From the NCBI RefSeq assembly GCF_029201545.1, contig NZ_CP104007.1, positions 2,390,501 to 2,454,500 on the forward strand: a stretch of DNA of 64,000 nt. The letters are read 5' to 3'. The notes under the pieces are model-generated. The model made no database searches. It saw nothing but the letters and a program-made list of their open reading frames with translations, and was not told the DNA's origin. Below, one piece after another: positions 39,590-47,890 of this stretch. Source of the stretch: Devosia sp. FJ2-5-3. Its GTDB lineage: Bacteria > Pseudomonadota > Alphaproteobacteria > Rhizobiales > Devosiaceae. The first letter of the stretch is position 1. Every line of letters begins with the position of its first letter. The position numbers and the translations under genes were made by a program.

Positions 39590-40270
39590 TCAGCGCACCA
39601 CGTAGACGATGCGGCGGGAGCTTGGGTCGACCAGCGCCGCCTGGCCATTTATGTAAACATACCGGTAGTCGTAGTCGGGAATTGCCTGAAGCGTAACCGT
39701 GTCCGGAACACCGGCGCCCACCACGACTTCGCCGTCGAGATAGACCGGATCGAGCGGATTGGATGTGACGTAGGTGCGGGCCACTTCCGGCGGATCAATG
39801 ACAGCACCGGCGGTCGCGCCGCCTGTGGCACCAATCACCCCGCCAATCGCGGCGCCGACCGGACCACCGATCAGAGCGCCGGCCACGGCGCCGCCGACGG
39901 TGCCGGCAACTGCCCCGCCTGCTGCAGCGTCGCTGGCTTCATAGGTGACCGTGGCGACGCCGACATCGGGATAGCGATCAGTGAGGACGATGGCCTGACC
40001 GGAAAGATCGGCGGTCAAATAATCCGAATAGGACCAGCCGACAACCCCGTCATAATTGACGCGGCACCACTTGCTCCCCTGCAGGCACCCCTCAACCATA
40101 GTTGAACCGCCGGCCGCGATGAAGCCGACCGAAGGGAAATGTGGCCCCGGCCCCGAGCGGATGTTGAGTTCGGCGGTCGCAGTGGCCGTGGTGGTCTGGG
40201 CCAGTGCAGCACCGGAGAAACCGGCCGAAGACAACGCGGCAAAGGCGATAAGAACAATCTGTTTTTTCAT
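39590..40270 (-). CDS. Exported SH3-domain protein with DUF1236-like C-terminus
   Basis: Envelope protein of 226 residues. A signal peptide ends at ALAQ. A bacterial SH3 domain (about 30-88) reads ATAELNIRSGPGPHFPSVGF and WCRVNYDGVVGWSYSDYL. A glycine-zipper region (about 115-155: AGGAVAGTVGGAVAG, GGPVGAAIGGVIG) probably inserts in membrane. The C-terminal DUF1236 core is VPDTVTLQAIPDYDYRYVYI. SH3 domains of this type bind peptidoglycan. A second DUF1236 protein lies at 43858-44403, so this stretch is an envelope cluster. Confidence 0.83.
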   Translation of the reverse strand: MKKQIVLIAFAALSSAGFSGAALAQTTTATATAELNIRSGPGPHFPSVGFIAAGGSTMVEGCLQGSKWCRVNYDGVVGWSYSDYLTADLSGQAIVLTDRYPDVGVATVTYEASDAAAGGAVAGTVGGAVAGALIGGPVGAAIGGVIGATGGATAGAVIDPPEVARTYVTSNPLDPVYLDGEVVVGAGVPDTVTLQAIPDYDYRYVYINGQAALVDPSSRRIVYVVR

Positions 40271-40327
40271 GGAAAGTCTCCTTGGGCGGCTCTGGAATAT
40301 CCGGAGCGCGCCGATGATTGGGAGGGG

Positions 40328-40537
40328 TTACGGGCTTACGGTGACCTGAGGCAGGTCGACATTCACGGCGTCACCGTTGGTGGAGATGCCGCCATTGAAG
40401 AGCCAGATGAGAAAACCGACGATGAGGAGAGCGGCGATGATGCCGCCGATTAGGCCGGCCGGGCTATTGCCCTCACCCACAACGACAGTTTCGCTGCGAG
40501 CGGGGCGCTCTACGATGGTTTCGCGTTCGATGGGCAT
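40328..40537 (-). CDS. Small single-pass membrane protein
   Basis: Sixty-nine residues: a charged N-terminus (MPIERETIVERPARSETVVV), one TM helix (GLIGGIIAALLIVGFLIWLF) and a short polar tail. Start ATG at 40537 follows an AGGCAAAA-like purine run. The gene is 57 bp upstream of the SH3 protein gene and probably shares its message. No family is recognised. Confidence 0.6.
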   Translation of the reverse strand: MPIERETIVERPARSETVVVGEGNSPAGLIGGIIAALLIVGFLIWLFNGGISTNGDAVNVDLPQVTVSP

Positions 40538-40661
40538 TTTTGCCTCCGTCTTGCTACGGAGGAAGAACGGCCAAGCGCCGGTATGGTTTCTTTAAGTCTT
40601 TGATTTTCTTATTATAATTTGATGATCGCGACTGTAATCTAAATGTCAGGAAGCTAACTCC

Positions 40662-41999
40662 TCAGACCTTCACCAGCGGGAGACGCAGCTCGACCAGGAG
40701 ACCGCCGCGATCAGAACGCGCATAGGAAAGCGATCCGCCATTGAGCTCGGTGATTTCTGTGGCAATAGCCAGTCCTAGACCGGTGCCAGGAACCGCTTCG
40801 TCGAGGCGTGCACCACGAGTGCCAAGTTTCTTGATGAGCTCCGAGGCAATGCCAGGCCCGTCATCGCTGACGCGCAGGAGTACGAAGCCAAGGTCCTTGC
40901 GCCCCTGAACGACGATGGTGGTTGCGGCCCATTTGGACGCATTCTCCAGTGTGACGCCGACCAGTTCCATCAGGTCTTGGCGATGTATGTCGACTTCAAG
41001 ATCATCGTCGAGTTCGACCTGCCAGAAAAGCTGCTCTCCACGTTCGGTCTTGCGCAACACGGCCAGAGTACGCAGGACGACGGTGTTGAGGGAGCTCCTT
41101 TCGTGGTGTTCGGCCGAGCGAGTGCGAAGAGACGCAAGGCGCATCTGATAGTCGACCCGGGCGGACATCTCCAAAGCCAAGTCGTCAAGCGCCTCGGCTT
41201 CCTGTTCCTCGCCTCGATCGCGTAACCGCATGGCGATGCCGTGCATCGCGGCCAAGGGCGTTTTGAGGCCATGGGCGAGGTCCGAAGCACGGCGCCTGCC
41301 ACGCTCCGTTAGAGCTTCTCGGTCCGCTAGCAGCCCATTGACCTCCTCGACAAGGGGGTGGACCTCAATCGGGAAACGGCCCTCCAGGCGACTGACATCG
41401 CCGTTGCGTACCGCATCGACGGCGCTCCGCAAGCGGTGCAGTGGAAGGAGACCAAGCTGCAATTGGGCCCAGGCCGCACCTATAATGACGACCGCGAGCA
41501 GAGCGAATAGTTTGGCAATATCCCATCCATATTGCTCGCCGGCTTGATGAATTGGATCGTGATCTTGACCCACAATCACCCGAAACTGCCGCCCACCGAT
41601 AGTGATCACGCGGCTGACCATAATGAGATGTAGTCCACCGGCACTGGCGTGATGGAAGGTTTCTCCGTCTGGTACGTGCGGCGTTTTCAGTTCCTGCTCG
41701 AAGAGTGAGCGGCTGCGTGCCAGTTCCGTGGTATCCAGCGCCTCGATCTGCCAGTACCGTCCACCAAGGGGCGTCTCGTAACGCGGGTCTGGAAGTGGCG
41801 CCCGAATGGTCGGCTCGGACATTCCCGGGTCGATAAGCGCCACGAGGCGCGAAAGCGCTGCGTCGAGATCCGCCTGCACCGTACGTTCCAGGTTTGTAAC
41901 GAACAGTCCCTGAAGGACGAGGCCTGCTAACACCAGAGACCCAGCCACCATCAGGATAGCTAGCCCCATCAGGCGTAGGGCGAGAGAATTGCGCTTCAA
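40662..41999 (-). CDS. PhoQ-like sensor histidine kinase
   Basis: Membrane sensor of 445 residues. TM1 (LMGLAILMVAGSLVLAGL) and TM2 (LFALLAVVIIGAAWAQL) enclose a periplasmic domain of about 130 residues. HAMP follows, then the DHp helix ASDLAHGLKTPLAAM with phospho-acceptor His243, as in the PhoQ group (LAHGLKTPL). The ATPase domain shows NASKWA, DDGPGI and GTGLGLAI. It overlaps the response-regulator gene by 4 bp. The signal is unknown; PhoQ-type kinases sense envelope stress or divalent cations. Confidence 0.93.
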   Translation of the reverse strand: MKRNSLALRLMGLAILMVAGSLVLAGLVLQGLFVTNLERTVQADLDAALSRLVALIDPGMSEPTIRAPLPDPRYETPLGGRYWQIEALDTTELARSRSLFEQELKTPHVPDGETFHHASAGGLHLIMVSRVITIGGRQFRVIVGQDHDPIHQAGEQYGWDIAKLFALLAVVIIGAAWAQLQLGLLPLHRLRSAVDAVRNGDVSRLEGRFPIEVHPLVEEVNGLLADREALTERGRRRASDLAHGLKTPLAAMHGIAMRLRDRGEEQEAEALDDLALEMSARVDYQMRLASLRTRSAEHHERSSLNTVVLRTLAVLRKTERGEQLFWQVELDDDLEVDIHRQDLMELVGVTLENASKWAATTIVVQGRKDLGFVLLRVSDDGPGIASELIKKLGTRGARLDEAVPGTGLGLAIATEITELNGGSLSYARSDRGGLLVELRLPLVKV

Positions 42000-42658
42000 T
42001 AGCCGTCACCAAGACTATAGCCGAAGCCGCGGCGGGTCTTGACGACATCATGACGCAGACGCTTTCGCAGGCGTGCGACGAGGACTTCGACAGCGTTGGA
42101 GTCGCGCTCGAAGTCCTGTCGATAGATGTGCTCCGTAATCTCGAGCTGGGAAACGACACGGCCACGATTATGCAGCAAATAGGCCATGAGCCGGAACTCC
42201 TGAGGTGTCAGATCCATGGGAATACCATCCTCGGTAACCTGCATTTGGCGCATGTCGAGTTCGTACTTGCCAAAGGCGATGCGAGGAGTGGCTATTCCCT
42301 TGGACCTGCGGATCAAGGCACGAATTCTCGCTACTATTTCGAGGGCATGGAATGGCTTGACCACATAGTCATCGGCACCCGCCTCGATGCCTTCAACACG
42401 TTCTTCCCACTGCCCGCGAGCAGTCAAGATCAGAACGGGCATATCGCGCCCCTCGCGCCGCCAGCGCTTGAGTACTGTCAGCCCGTCCATTTGTGGCAGG
42501 CCCAAGTCGAGAATAATCGCGTCAAAATCTTCGCTGTTTGCACGAAACCATGCGGCTTCGCCTTCGCTCTCGCGATGCACCTCAAAGCCCGATCGGCCAA
42601 GCGTCAAAGTCAGCACATCTGCAATCCGGTCATCGTCCTCCGCCACGAGCACTTTCAT
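41996..42658 (-). CDS. OmpR/PhoP-family response regulator
   Basis: DNA-binding regulator of 220 residues. The receiver has AEDDD at 6-10, phospho-acceptor Asp51 in ILDLGLPQMDG, the TAR Thr and the KPF Lys. The winged helix (about 125-220) shows LTPQEFRLMAYLLHN and the recognition segment SNAVEVLVARLRKRL. It overlaps both neighbours by 4 bp (upstream PepSY gene and downstream kinase gene), a tight three-gene unit. Its targets are unknown; the flanking envelope genes are candidates. Confidence 0.94.
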   Translation of the reverse strand: MKVLVAEDDDRIADVLTLTLGRSGFEVHRESEGEAAWFRANSEDFDAIILDLGLPQMDGLTVLKRWRREGRDMPVLILTARGQWEERVEGIEAGADDYVVKPFHALEIVARIRALIRRSKGIATPRIAFGKYELDMRQMQVTEDGIPMDLTPQEFRLMAYLLHNRGRVVSQLEITEHIYRQDFERDSNAVEVLVARLRKRLRHDVVKTRRGFGYSLGDGY

Positions 42659-43272
42659 GGCTCGGTCCCAATGAAGCGACCGGATTGGGCATAATAGTAC
42701 TCGGTAGTGACTTGGCCGGTGTCGCGCAGTACCTTGATTGCGTAGACGAGAAAACCGCGGACGTTGAGAAGTTCGGCGTCGATCAACTTGCCAGTCGTTC
42801 GCGCTTGAAGGTCGGGCATCAGGCTGGTGAGGCTAACTGCTTGGCCGGCATTGACCGCGTCCCGCGCATGGTCCGGCGTATAGTGGACCGTTCCGTCGGG
42901 ATCGACTCGCGTGCGTGCGGGCGCCTTGCCGCTACTAGAGCCCGAGCCTTTTCCATTGCCTTGACCGTTACCATTGCTCTGGCCGTCGCCATTGGCCTGC
43001 CCGTTGCCCTTACCCTGCCCTTCGCTGTGACCGGTGTTATTGTTCTGGCCGGCCGACTTACCACTACCATTGTTGTGGTTCTCATTCTGACCGTTCCCAT
43101 TGCCTTGACCATTGACGCTGCCGTTATCTTGCCCATTCGCGTGGCCGTTGCCCGGCCCATTGCCGGTCCCATCAGACTGACTTTGACCATTGCCGTTCCC
43201 GTTCCCATTGTTCTGGGCGAGAACAGGCGAACTGGCGAGAAAAAGAGCGATAAAGAAAAGCACGAGCCGCAT
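42655..43272 (-). CDS. Exported PepSY-like protein with long Asn/Gly-rich linker
   Basis: A 205-residue protein, first gene of the two-component operon. A signal peptide ends at VLAQ. Residues about 20-120 are a low-complexity tract built from NG, GNGQ and NGN units. The C-terminal 75 residues have a PepSY-like pattern (GKLIDAELLNVRGFLVYAIKVL, YYYAQSGRFIG). PepSY domains next to PhoPQ-like systems are thought to modulate envelope proteases or the sensor. The linker resembles that of the FecR protein at 50.2 kb, with the same Asn/Gly preference. Confidence 0.75.
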   Translation of the reverse strand: MRLVLFFIALFLASSPVLAQNNGNGNGNGQSQSDGTGNGPGNGHANGQDNGSVNGQGNGNGQNENHNNGSGKSAGQNNNTGHSEGQGKGNGQANGDGQSNGNGQGNGKGSGSSSGKAPARTRVDPDGTVHYTPDHARDAVNAGQAVSLTSLMPDLQARTTGKLIDAELLNVRGFLVYAIKVLRDTGQVTTEYYYAQSGRFIGTEP

Positions 43273-43470
43273 GAGGGAGATTTACCTCCTGTAAGCTGAC
43301 AAAACGCTTACAGACTCCCTCAGGCAAGCGTCATCCAAATTGTGCCAAGGTGCTGTCGTTGGCACGAGTCCCATGCTGACTGCCGACATCCGGCAATCGA
43401 AGGCCGCCTTCCAGGATCGACCGCCCCCCAATCCGAGTTGGGGCGGCCTTCGGTGGTCGCGCCGTGACAA

Positions 43471-43629
43471 TCAGAGTTCGCCCGTTGTGTCCGCGGCCGC
43501 ATTCGTTCGGTGAAAAACGTTTGGCAGACGCTCGACGTCTTCTGACGATCCACCTGTGACAGCAATGAGCCCGGCAGCGGCGGCGCAAGCCATAATGACT
43601 ATGGCCGCAAACAAGCTAATGACCAGCAT
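43471..43629 (-). CDS. Small membrane protein (52 aa)
   Basis: One N-terminal TM helix (SLFAAIVIMACAAAAGLIAV) and a polar tail (SSEDVERLPNVFHRT). ATG 43629 follows GGGGAG by 7 nt. It lies 12 bp after the DUF3309 gene and is probably co-transcribed. The family is unknown. Confidence 0.55.
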   Translation of the reverse strand: MLVISLFAAIVIMACAAAAGLIAVTGGSSEDVERLPNVFHRTNAAADTTGEL

Positions 43630-43641
43630 GACAAATCTCCC

Positions 43642-43800
43642 CTAAAAGCGCCCCATAAGCACGAGAATGATCACCACGACCAGCACCAGGCCGAGAATGC
43701 CGGAGGGGAAGTAACCAAAGCCGCGCGAATAGCCCCAGGTCGGCAATGCGCCGATAAGGAGCAGGATCAGGATGATGATAAGAATGGTGCCCAAGCCCAT
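43642..43800 (-). CDS. DUF3309 family small membrane protein
   Basis: Fifty-two residues that match the DUF3309 pattern almost throughout: MGLGTILIIILILLLIGALP, TWGYSRGFGYFPSG, then a second helix GLVLVVVIILVLMGRF. These two-helix proteins are widespread in Proteobacteria, often as stress-linked genes, without a known role. ATG 43800 follows GGAGAG. It lies in a run of envelope genes on the minus strand. Confidence 0.85.
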   Translation of the reverse strand: MGLGTILIIILILLLIGALPTWGYSRGFGYFPSGILGLVLVVVIILVLMGRF

Positions 43801-43857
43801 TTGTACTCTCCTTGGTCAGATTGGAAGGCGGGCCCAGCGTCGGCCGGGCCGGTTCCG

Positions 43858-44403
43858 TTAGGCGTTGATGATCAGCACAATCTGCAGAGTATCCGGGTCG
43901 ACGATAACAAGGCGACCATCATCGAGGATGAAGAACACAAAGCCTTCATAGTCGGGAACAATCTCGATCACGCGCACCGGAAGCGGCTTTAGGACCACAG
44001 TCTGCGGGACCGCCACGCCGATCGTCACGTCGAAATCGAGATCGGCGGCAACAACAGGCTCCGCTTGAACTTCAGTGACGACCGTGCGGATTTCGGTCTG
44101 CTGTTCCACTGTCAAGTCGATGCTAGCGCTCGCATTGGTGTCGGTGGTCGCATTGGCGGCCGGGGCATCGACGGTATTAGCAGCACCCTCCGTCGTGGTG
44201 GTGCTGGTGCCGGTTGTGGCTGAGCCATCGTTGCTGGTCGCGGCATTGGAGTCGGCGCTCGAGCCGCTGGCGGAGGCGTCGGTCGTCGTCTGGCTCGAAG
44301 CGCCGGCATTGGCATTGTTTGTGGATGTACTGTCCTGAGCCATGGCGACAGGTGCGCCAAGGGCGAGAACGAGGGCAAGTGCAGTGGAAAGCTTGTGAGT
44401 CAT
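43858..44403 (-). CDS. Exported DUF1236 protein with Ser/Thr/Ala/Asn-rich linker
   Basis: A 181-residue protein. The signal peptide ends at AMAQ. A low-complexity tract (about 23-90) rich in S, T, N and A leads to the C-terminal domain with LTVEQQTEIRTVVTEVQAEP, VPQTVVLKPLPVRVIEIVPD and GRLVIVDPDTLQIVLIIN, the DUF1236 pattern. It shares this end domain with the SH3 protein at 39.6 kb. The flexible linker probably spans the cell wall. A frameshifted small-membrane-protein gene lies divergently 289 bp upstream. Confidence 0.75.
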   Translation of the reverse strand: MTHKLSTALALVLALGAPVAMAQDSTSTNNANAGASSQTTTDASASGSSADSNAATSNDGSATTGTSTTTTEGAANTVDAPAANATTDTNASASIDLTVEQQTEIRTVVTEVQAEPVVAADLDFDVTIGVAVPQTVVLKPLPVRVIEIVPDYEGFVFFILDDGRLVIVDPDTLQIVLIINA

Positions 44404-44692
44404 TGTTGTGCGCCCCCAGGGGGCCGCCTCCTCTTGTTTTGACCCAAGGAGAACCGCGACGCGAGCACATGGTTGCAGCTAATCCATTGTTTTTGTTATT
44501 ACATTTGGCTTGTTGAGGCTGTCAGCAATTTGTCAGGTGGACATGCTCCTCAGGGCAAACACTACTCAGCCTATGACACAGGGATTGCCGCCAACCGTCG
44601 CTTTATGAGGCTCTATCTTTTCGACTGTCCGCCTGCGTAGACATTGCGAGGTGACTCGGTGTTGTAGCGCTTGGTATTGAGGAGGGGTTGCA

Positions 44693-44888
44693 GTGGATGT
44701 CGTGTGATTGCCATTGCAGTCGACATGACACTTTATACAGTCCTCGGGATCGCCATCGTCGTCTTTGGCAGACGTTTCCTACCAGCACTATGGAATCGAG
44801 CCTCCTTCACGGTCCCGGTGGTGATTGTTTTGGGTGCCCTCATACCCTGACCAGCTTTCCAAATTGGCTGGTGTTTCCGCGCTATTAG
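44693..44888 (+). pseudogene. Frameshifted copy of the 64-aa membrane protein at 51814
   Basis: Read with two single-base gaps, this is a paralogue of the intact gene at 51814-52008. After GTG-GAT-GTC-GTG a base is missing; then IAIAVDMTLYTVLGIAIVVF, GRRFLPALWNRASFTVPVVI and VLGALI follow; a second base is missing; and the end reads LTSFPNWLVFPRY. A GGAGGGG site precedes the GTG. Both copies lie divergently upstream of genes for low-complexity exported proteins. Confidence 0.6.
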
Positions 44889-45074
44889 AGCGAGCGGCAT
44901 ACACACCTGAGGACAGCTACGACGGCTTTCGGGACAAGCCTTGGCTGTTCGCAATGGCGACAAAGGGGTCGTGAGCCGCCGATCAGGAACGCGCCCCACT
45001 TCAGTCATTGCCGCGGACTTAGCAATTGCCCGAAAGCGGACGCGGAATACCAAGGGAGACGGAGTCTCACCACG

Positions 45075-45995
45075 TCAGGGAGTAGGCCCAGCAAGCCGCC
45101 CCAAGGCGGCTCGAGCTGGCGGGGCCCATGTTGTCTTTCCGCCCTTTCGTCCGAGTGCTCCATTGTCACCAATGATTAGGCAGGTGAGCGCTTTGCCGAC
45201 AGCCCAACCGCGAGCGCGGCGCAATGTGGCTTCGTCTAGATCGGACGAATAGCACTTGAGGAAATGGTTCATCGCTCCGTCCGGCAACAGTAGCCAAGCC
45301 GAGCCCAAGTCGCACGCCGGATCGCCAGCACACATGTCCCCGAAATCTATGATGCCGGAGAAGTTGCCGTCTTTGGTCAGGACATTTGCTGGGTGCAAAT
45401 CCGCATGCAGCCAAACTGGTGGACCGTTCCACGCCGGAGCAGCGACGGCGTCCTCCCAGATCCCACGCAGCTTATCCACATTTGGGATCAGGTCGCGACC
45501 CGCTGCCTCGTTGAGAGAGTTCTGGAAGCCTGCCTGGATTGAGGCAAGGGGCCCACCTCGCCCATCACGGCTGATAGGCGCATCCTGTGGGGCCGGATGG
45601 TGGAGGGCCGCCAAGAACCGCGCCAAGGTGGTCGCGGCTTCGTCACCGAGCCACGCAGGCTCTCTGTCGGCGGGTTCTCCGTGGATCCAGGTGGTAACCA
45701 TCCACGAGCGCGAGAAAAGCTCAGATGGCCTACCGAGCCGCTGCGGGACCGGGATGGGCAAAGGAAGGCGGGGCGCGAGGGAGGGCAGCAGCGCATATTC
45801 CTTGAGAAGCAGCTCTTCCGCGCTGTCGGTACACCACGGTAGCCTTACAGCGAGATCTTCCCCAAGCCTCCACATCTGATTGTCCCAGCCCAGTGCACCA
45901 AATGCCACTGGCAGTTCAGCTAGGTCAGGATGCTGCTCCTGCAGCAGCGCCACGATCAGCTTGCAATCAATTTCTGGTGTCACGGCAGACATCAT
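45075..45995 (-). CDS. Aminoglycoside phosphotransferase-family kinase
   Basis: APH-fold kinase of about 306 residues. It has the catalytic loop WLHADLHPANVL (His-x-Asp...Asn) and the metal-binding IIDFGDMCAGDPACDLGSAW. AVRLPWCTDSAEELLLKEY is the nucleotide-binding front. The GDPA(C/Y)DL pattern places it with the broad APH enzyme family, including streptomycin- and macrolide-type kinases, not the APH(3') group at 2.9 kb. The start is uncertain: ATGs at 45995 and 45992 give the family N-terminus without a good ribosome site, and a GTG at 46097 is possible. The substrate is unknown. Confidence 0.8.
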   Translation of the reverse strand: MMSAVTPEIDCKLIVALLQEQHPDLAELPVAFGALGWDNQMWRLGEDLAVRLPWCTDSAEELLLKEYALLPSLAPRLPLPIPVPQRLGRPSELFSRSWMVTTWIHGEPADREPAWLGDEAATTLARFLAALHHPAPQDAPISRDGRGGPLASIQAGFQNSLNEAAGRDLIPNVDKLRGIWEDAVAAPAWNGPPVWLHADLHPANVLTKDGNFSGIIDFGDMCAGDPACDLGSAWLLLPDGAMNHFLKCYSSDLDEATLRRARGWAVGKALTCLIIGDNGALGRKGGKTTWAPPARAALGRLAGPTP

Positions 45996-46108
45996 CTTTG
46001 TTTGGAGAAGCTCGCCGTTAGTGCCCGGCGGCCGGACCAGATCAATAAATGAAGCTTGAAATATGGCTCGCCAACTGCGTGGCAGCGGCGGCGGCACGCA
46101 ATGGCTAC

Positions 46109-46450
46109 TTAATCTCGCAGCCGAGCGATGGGCCGATCAGCTTGCGCCCCACTCCGGTCGTTGAAACTGCTTCCCAGTATTCCTAAAAGCGGACAACCAC
46201 CGGCGCCGTAGCGCTCAAGAATGTCAATCGGCACGACAATGTCATCATGAGAAAAGGCCGCGTAGAAATTAGGTCCCGAGTACTCCGCATTCACCAATTG
46301 CGGTGTCGTTTCCAACGCAGCTTCGATGTCCGGTAAGGAATTGACGACCAACCCATCTGGATGCAGCGACCGGGCAATGAGCGCGATGCCAAGCCCGACC
46401 AAAGTTCGGTCGATGCTCTGATGGCCGTGCGACGCATCCGGACGATGCAC
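46109..46450 (-). CDS. Doubtful hypothetical frame
   Basis: A 113-codon frame. Its second half (VNSLPDIEAALETTPQLVNA, SHDDIVVPIDILERYGAGG) looks protein-like, while its start is poor and has no ribosome site. It may be the tail of a degraded gene. I do not recognise a family. Confidence 0.3.
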   Translation of the reverse strand: MHRPDASHGHQSIDRTLVGLGIALIARSLHPDGLVVNSLPDIEAALETTPQLVNAEYSGPNFYAAFSHDDIVVPIDILERYGAGGCPLLGILGSSFNDRSGAQADRPIARLRD

Positions 46451-46600
46451 TTGCAGTCAAGATCGCTTCGGGCACGGTTCGAAGGCTGCGATCCCGGACC
46501 TTGGCAGGCCGTTCGTCATGAAATTCCAGTTCTAGCCGCTCGTGATCCCTGTGGGCCTGATCGTCACAGACGCGCGAGCCCCTATTTTACCTGCGAGGCC

Positions 46601-47386
46601 TCAAGCGGCCACGGTGTGTACCGGCAGAGCCTGGAGAGGCAGAGCCATTTCTTCGGTCAACGCCGCGACGAAACTGGCAACGAAAATTCCTTCTTGGTAG
46701 TCGCTTGTTACCGCGTTGCAGATTGGCTTAAGCAAGTTCACAAGCCGGGCTTCTCGAGCCTGCAGCCATTGATACTTTGCCCAACTGTAAGCCTCGGCGC
46801 TGGTGACATCGAGCCCCAAGAGCGATGAATTGTCAGGCAGGAACCGGCCATAGACGAAACTGACCTCACTTCCCATGAGATGCTCGTTGCCGGGCGCGAA
46901 AACGTCCCAGTTTTTTTGGGCAAAGCGAACTTTGTTTGAAGTGCAGCTGCCACCGCTCTTTTCTACGAGAGGTGCGGTCTCTGGCGTCAATTGATCAACA
47001 TCTATAGTTCGCCCGCCGAGGAGACGCGCAATCGTATCTGCAGGTTCACCATGAATGTTGGCGAGAATTTTTTGCAGCTCGCGTCGGGCGAACTTTACTC
47101 GAGGGGAGCGAACCGAGTGATATGTCAAATGCATGTACCAGCGCTGAAGCACTGACCCAGCGAAGGTTTTGCCTTTTTCACCGGTATAGATGCCTACATA
47201 GTACAGCTCTCCCTTGCAGAAGACGCCATAGATACCCGGTCCCTGAAATTGCGCAGGCGATCCCTTCCACTGCGGCAGACGGTCAGCCTTCAAATTGGCG
47301 AATTCAGGAAGACCGTCGATGCGGCGCGCTGAATTCAACGTGAAGAGCTCGTTGGCTGCATAAGGTCTGGAAATCTCGAAATTCAT
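46601..47386 (-). CDS. Protein with GIY-YIG-like nuclease motif
   Basis: A 261-residue cytosolic protein. GPGIYGVFCKGELYYVGIYTG gives GIY, ten residues, YVG, the two strands of a GIY-YIG nuclease core. LQRWYMHLTYH follows with an Arg and His in the expected helix. Further basic patches (RVKFARRELQK) come next, and the C-terminal half (about 130-261) is unlike known families. The ATG at 47386 follows GGGGG by 8 nt. It lies in a local region of lower GC than its surroundings and has no partner gene, so it may be a horizontally acquired nuclease. The call rests on the motif alone. Confidence 0.5.
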   Translation of the reverse strand: MNFEISRPYAANELFTLNSARRIDGLPEFANLKADRLPQWKGSPAQFQGPGIYGVFCKGELYYVGIYTGEKGKTFAGSVLQRWYMHLTYHSVRSPRVKFARRELQKILANIHGEPADTIARLLGGRTIDVDQLTPETAPLVEKSGGSCTSNKVRFAQKNWDVFAPGNEHLMGSEVSFVYGRFLPDNSSLLGLDVTSAEAYSWAKYQWLQAREARLVNLLKPICNAVTSDYQEGIFVASFVAALTEEMALPLQALPVHTVAA

Positions 47387-47890
47387 TATTATTCCCCCGT
47401 GATTTAGAGGGGATAAAATCATGCTGGTGTTCCAAGCTGGAAAAGCTGCTCGCAACACTTTTACGAAAATGCAGTGTTTCGAAAAAGCACCGGAGGCCTC
47501 CGCCTCGCATAAAGCCAATTCCAGCTCGTCGCATTCGCAGTCTGATGCACTTGATTGCCGATTTAGGCTAGAACTTGCCTCCGCCCTGCTCAGGTCAAAT
47601 GTGTCTCCCGATCATCAAGCGCGGAGGGTTGCTGCGGATCTGTTTTCTACAGACGTTCAATCGTAAGAAGGCGGACTCGCGCCCCTTTCCGGCCGCTCAG
47701 GCTGCCATCGCAGCTCCCCGAACGCTGCCGGTCTGATAACGGGTTAGCAGCGTCTCAAATGGGGTGGAATGCGGAATGGCAGCTTTGGTAAATAACCTTT
47801 GGTAAGCTGACGCTAGTCAGTCATCTACGCGATCGATCGGCACAAACAGTCGCGCCAGGGTGATGCAACATTTTCTGGTCGGGTCTTCGA
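47387..47890. other. Gene-free stretch
   Basis: About 500 bp with no supported gene, RNA or repeat. Short frames here lack ribosome sites and coding character. Confidence 0.4.

Noticed and set aside
47421-47666. 81-codon plus frame in the 47.4-47.9 kb gap
   Set aside because: No ribosome site, no family resemblance, and composition like the surrounding non-coding DNA.
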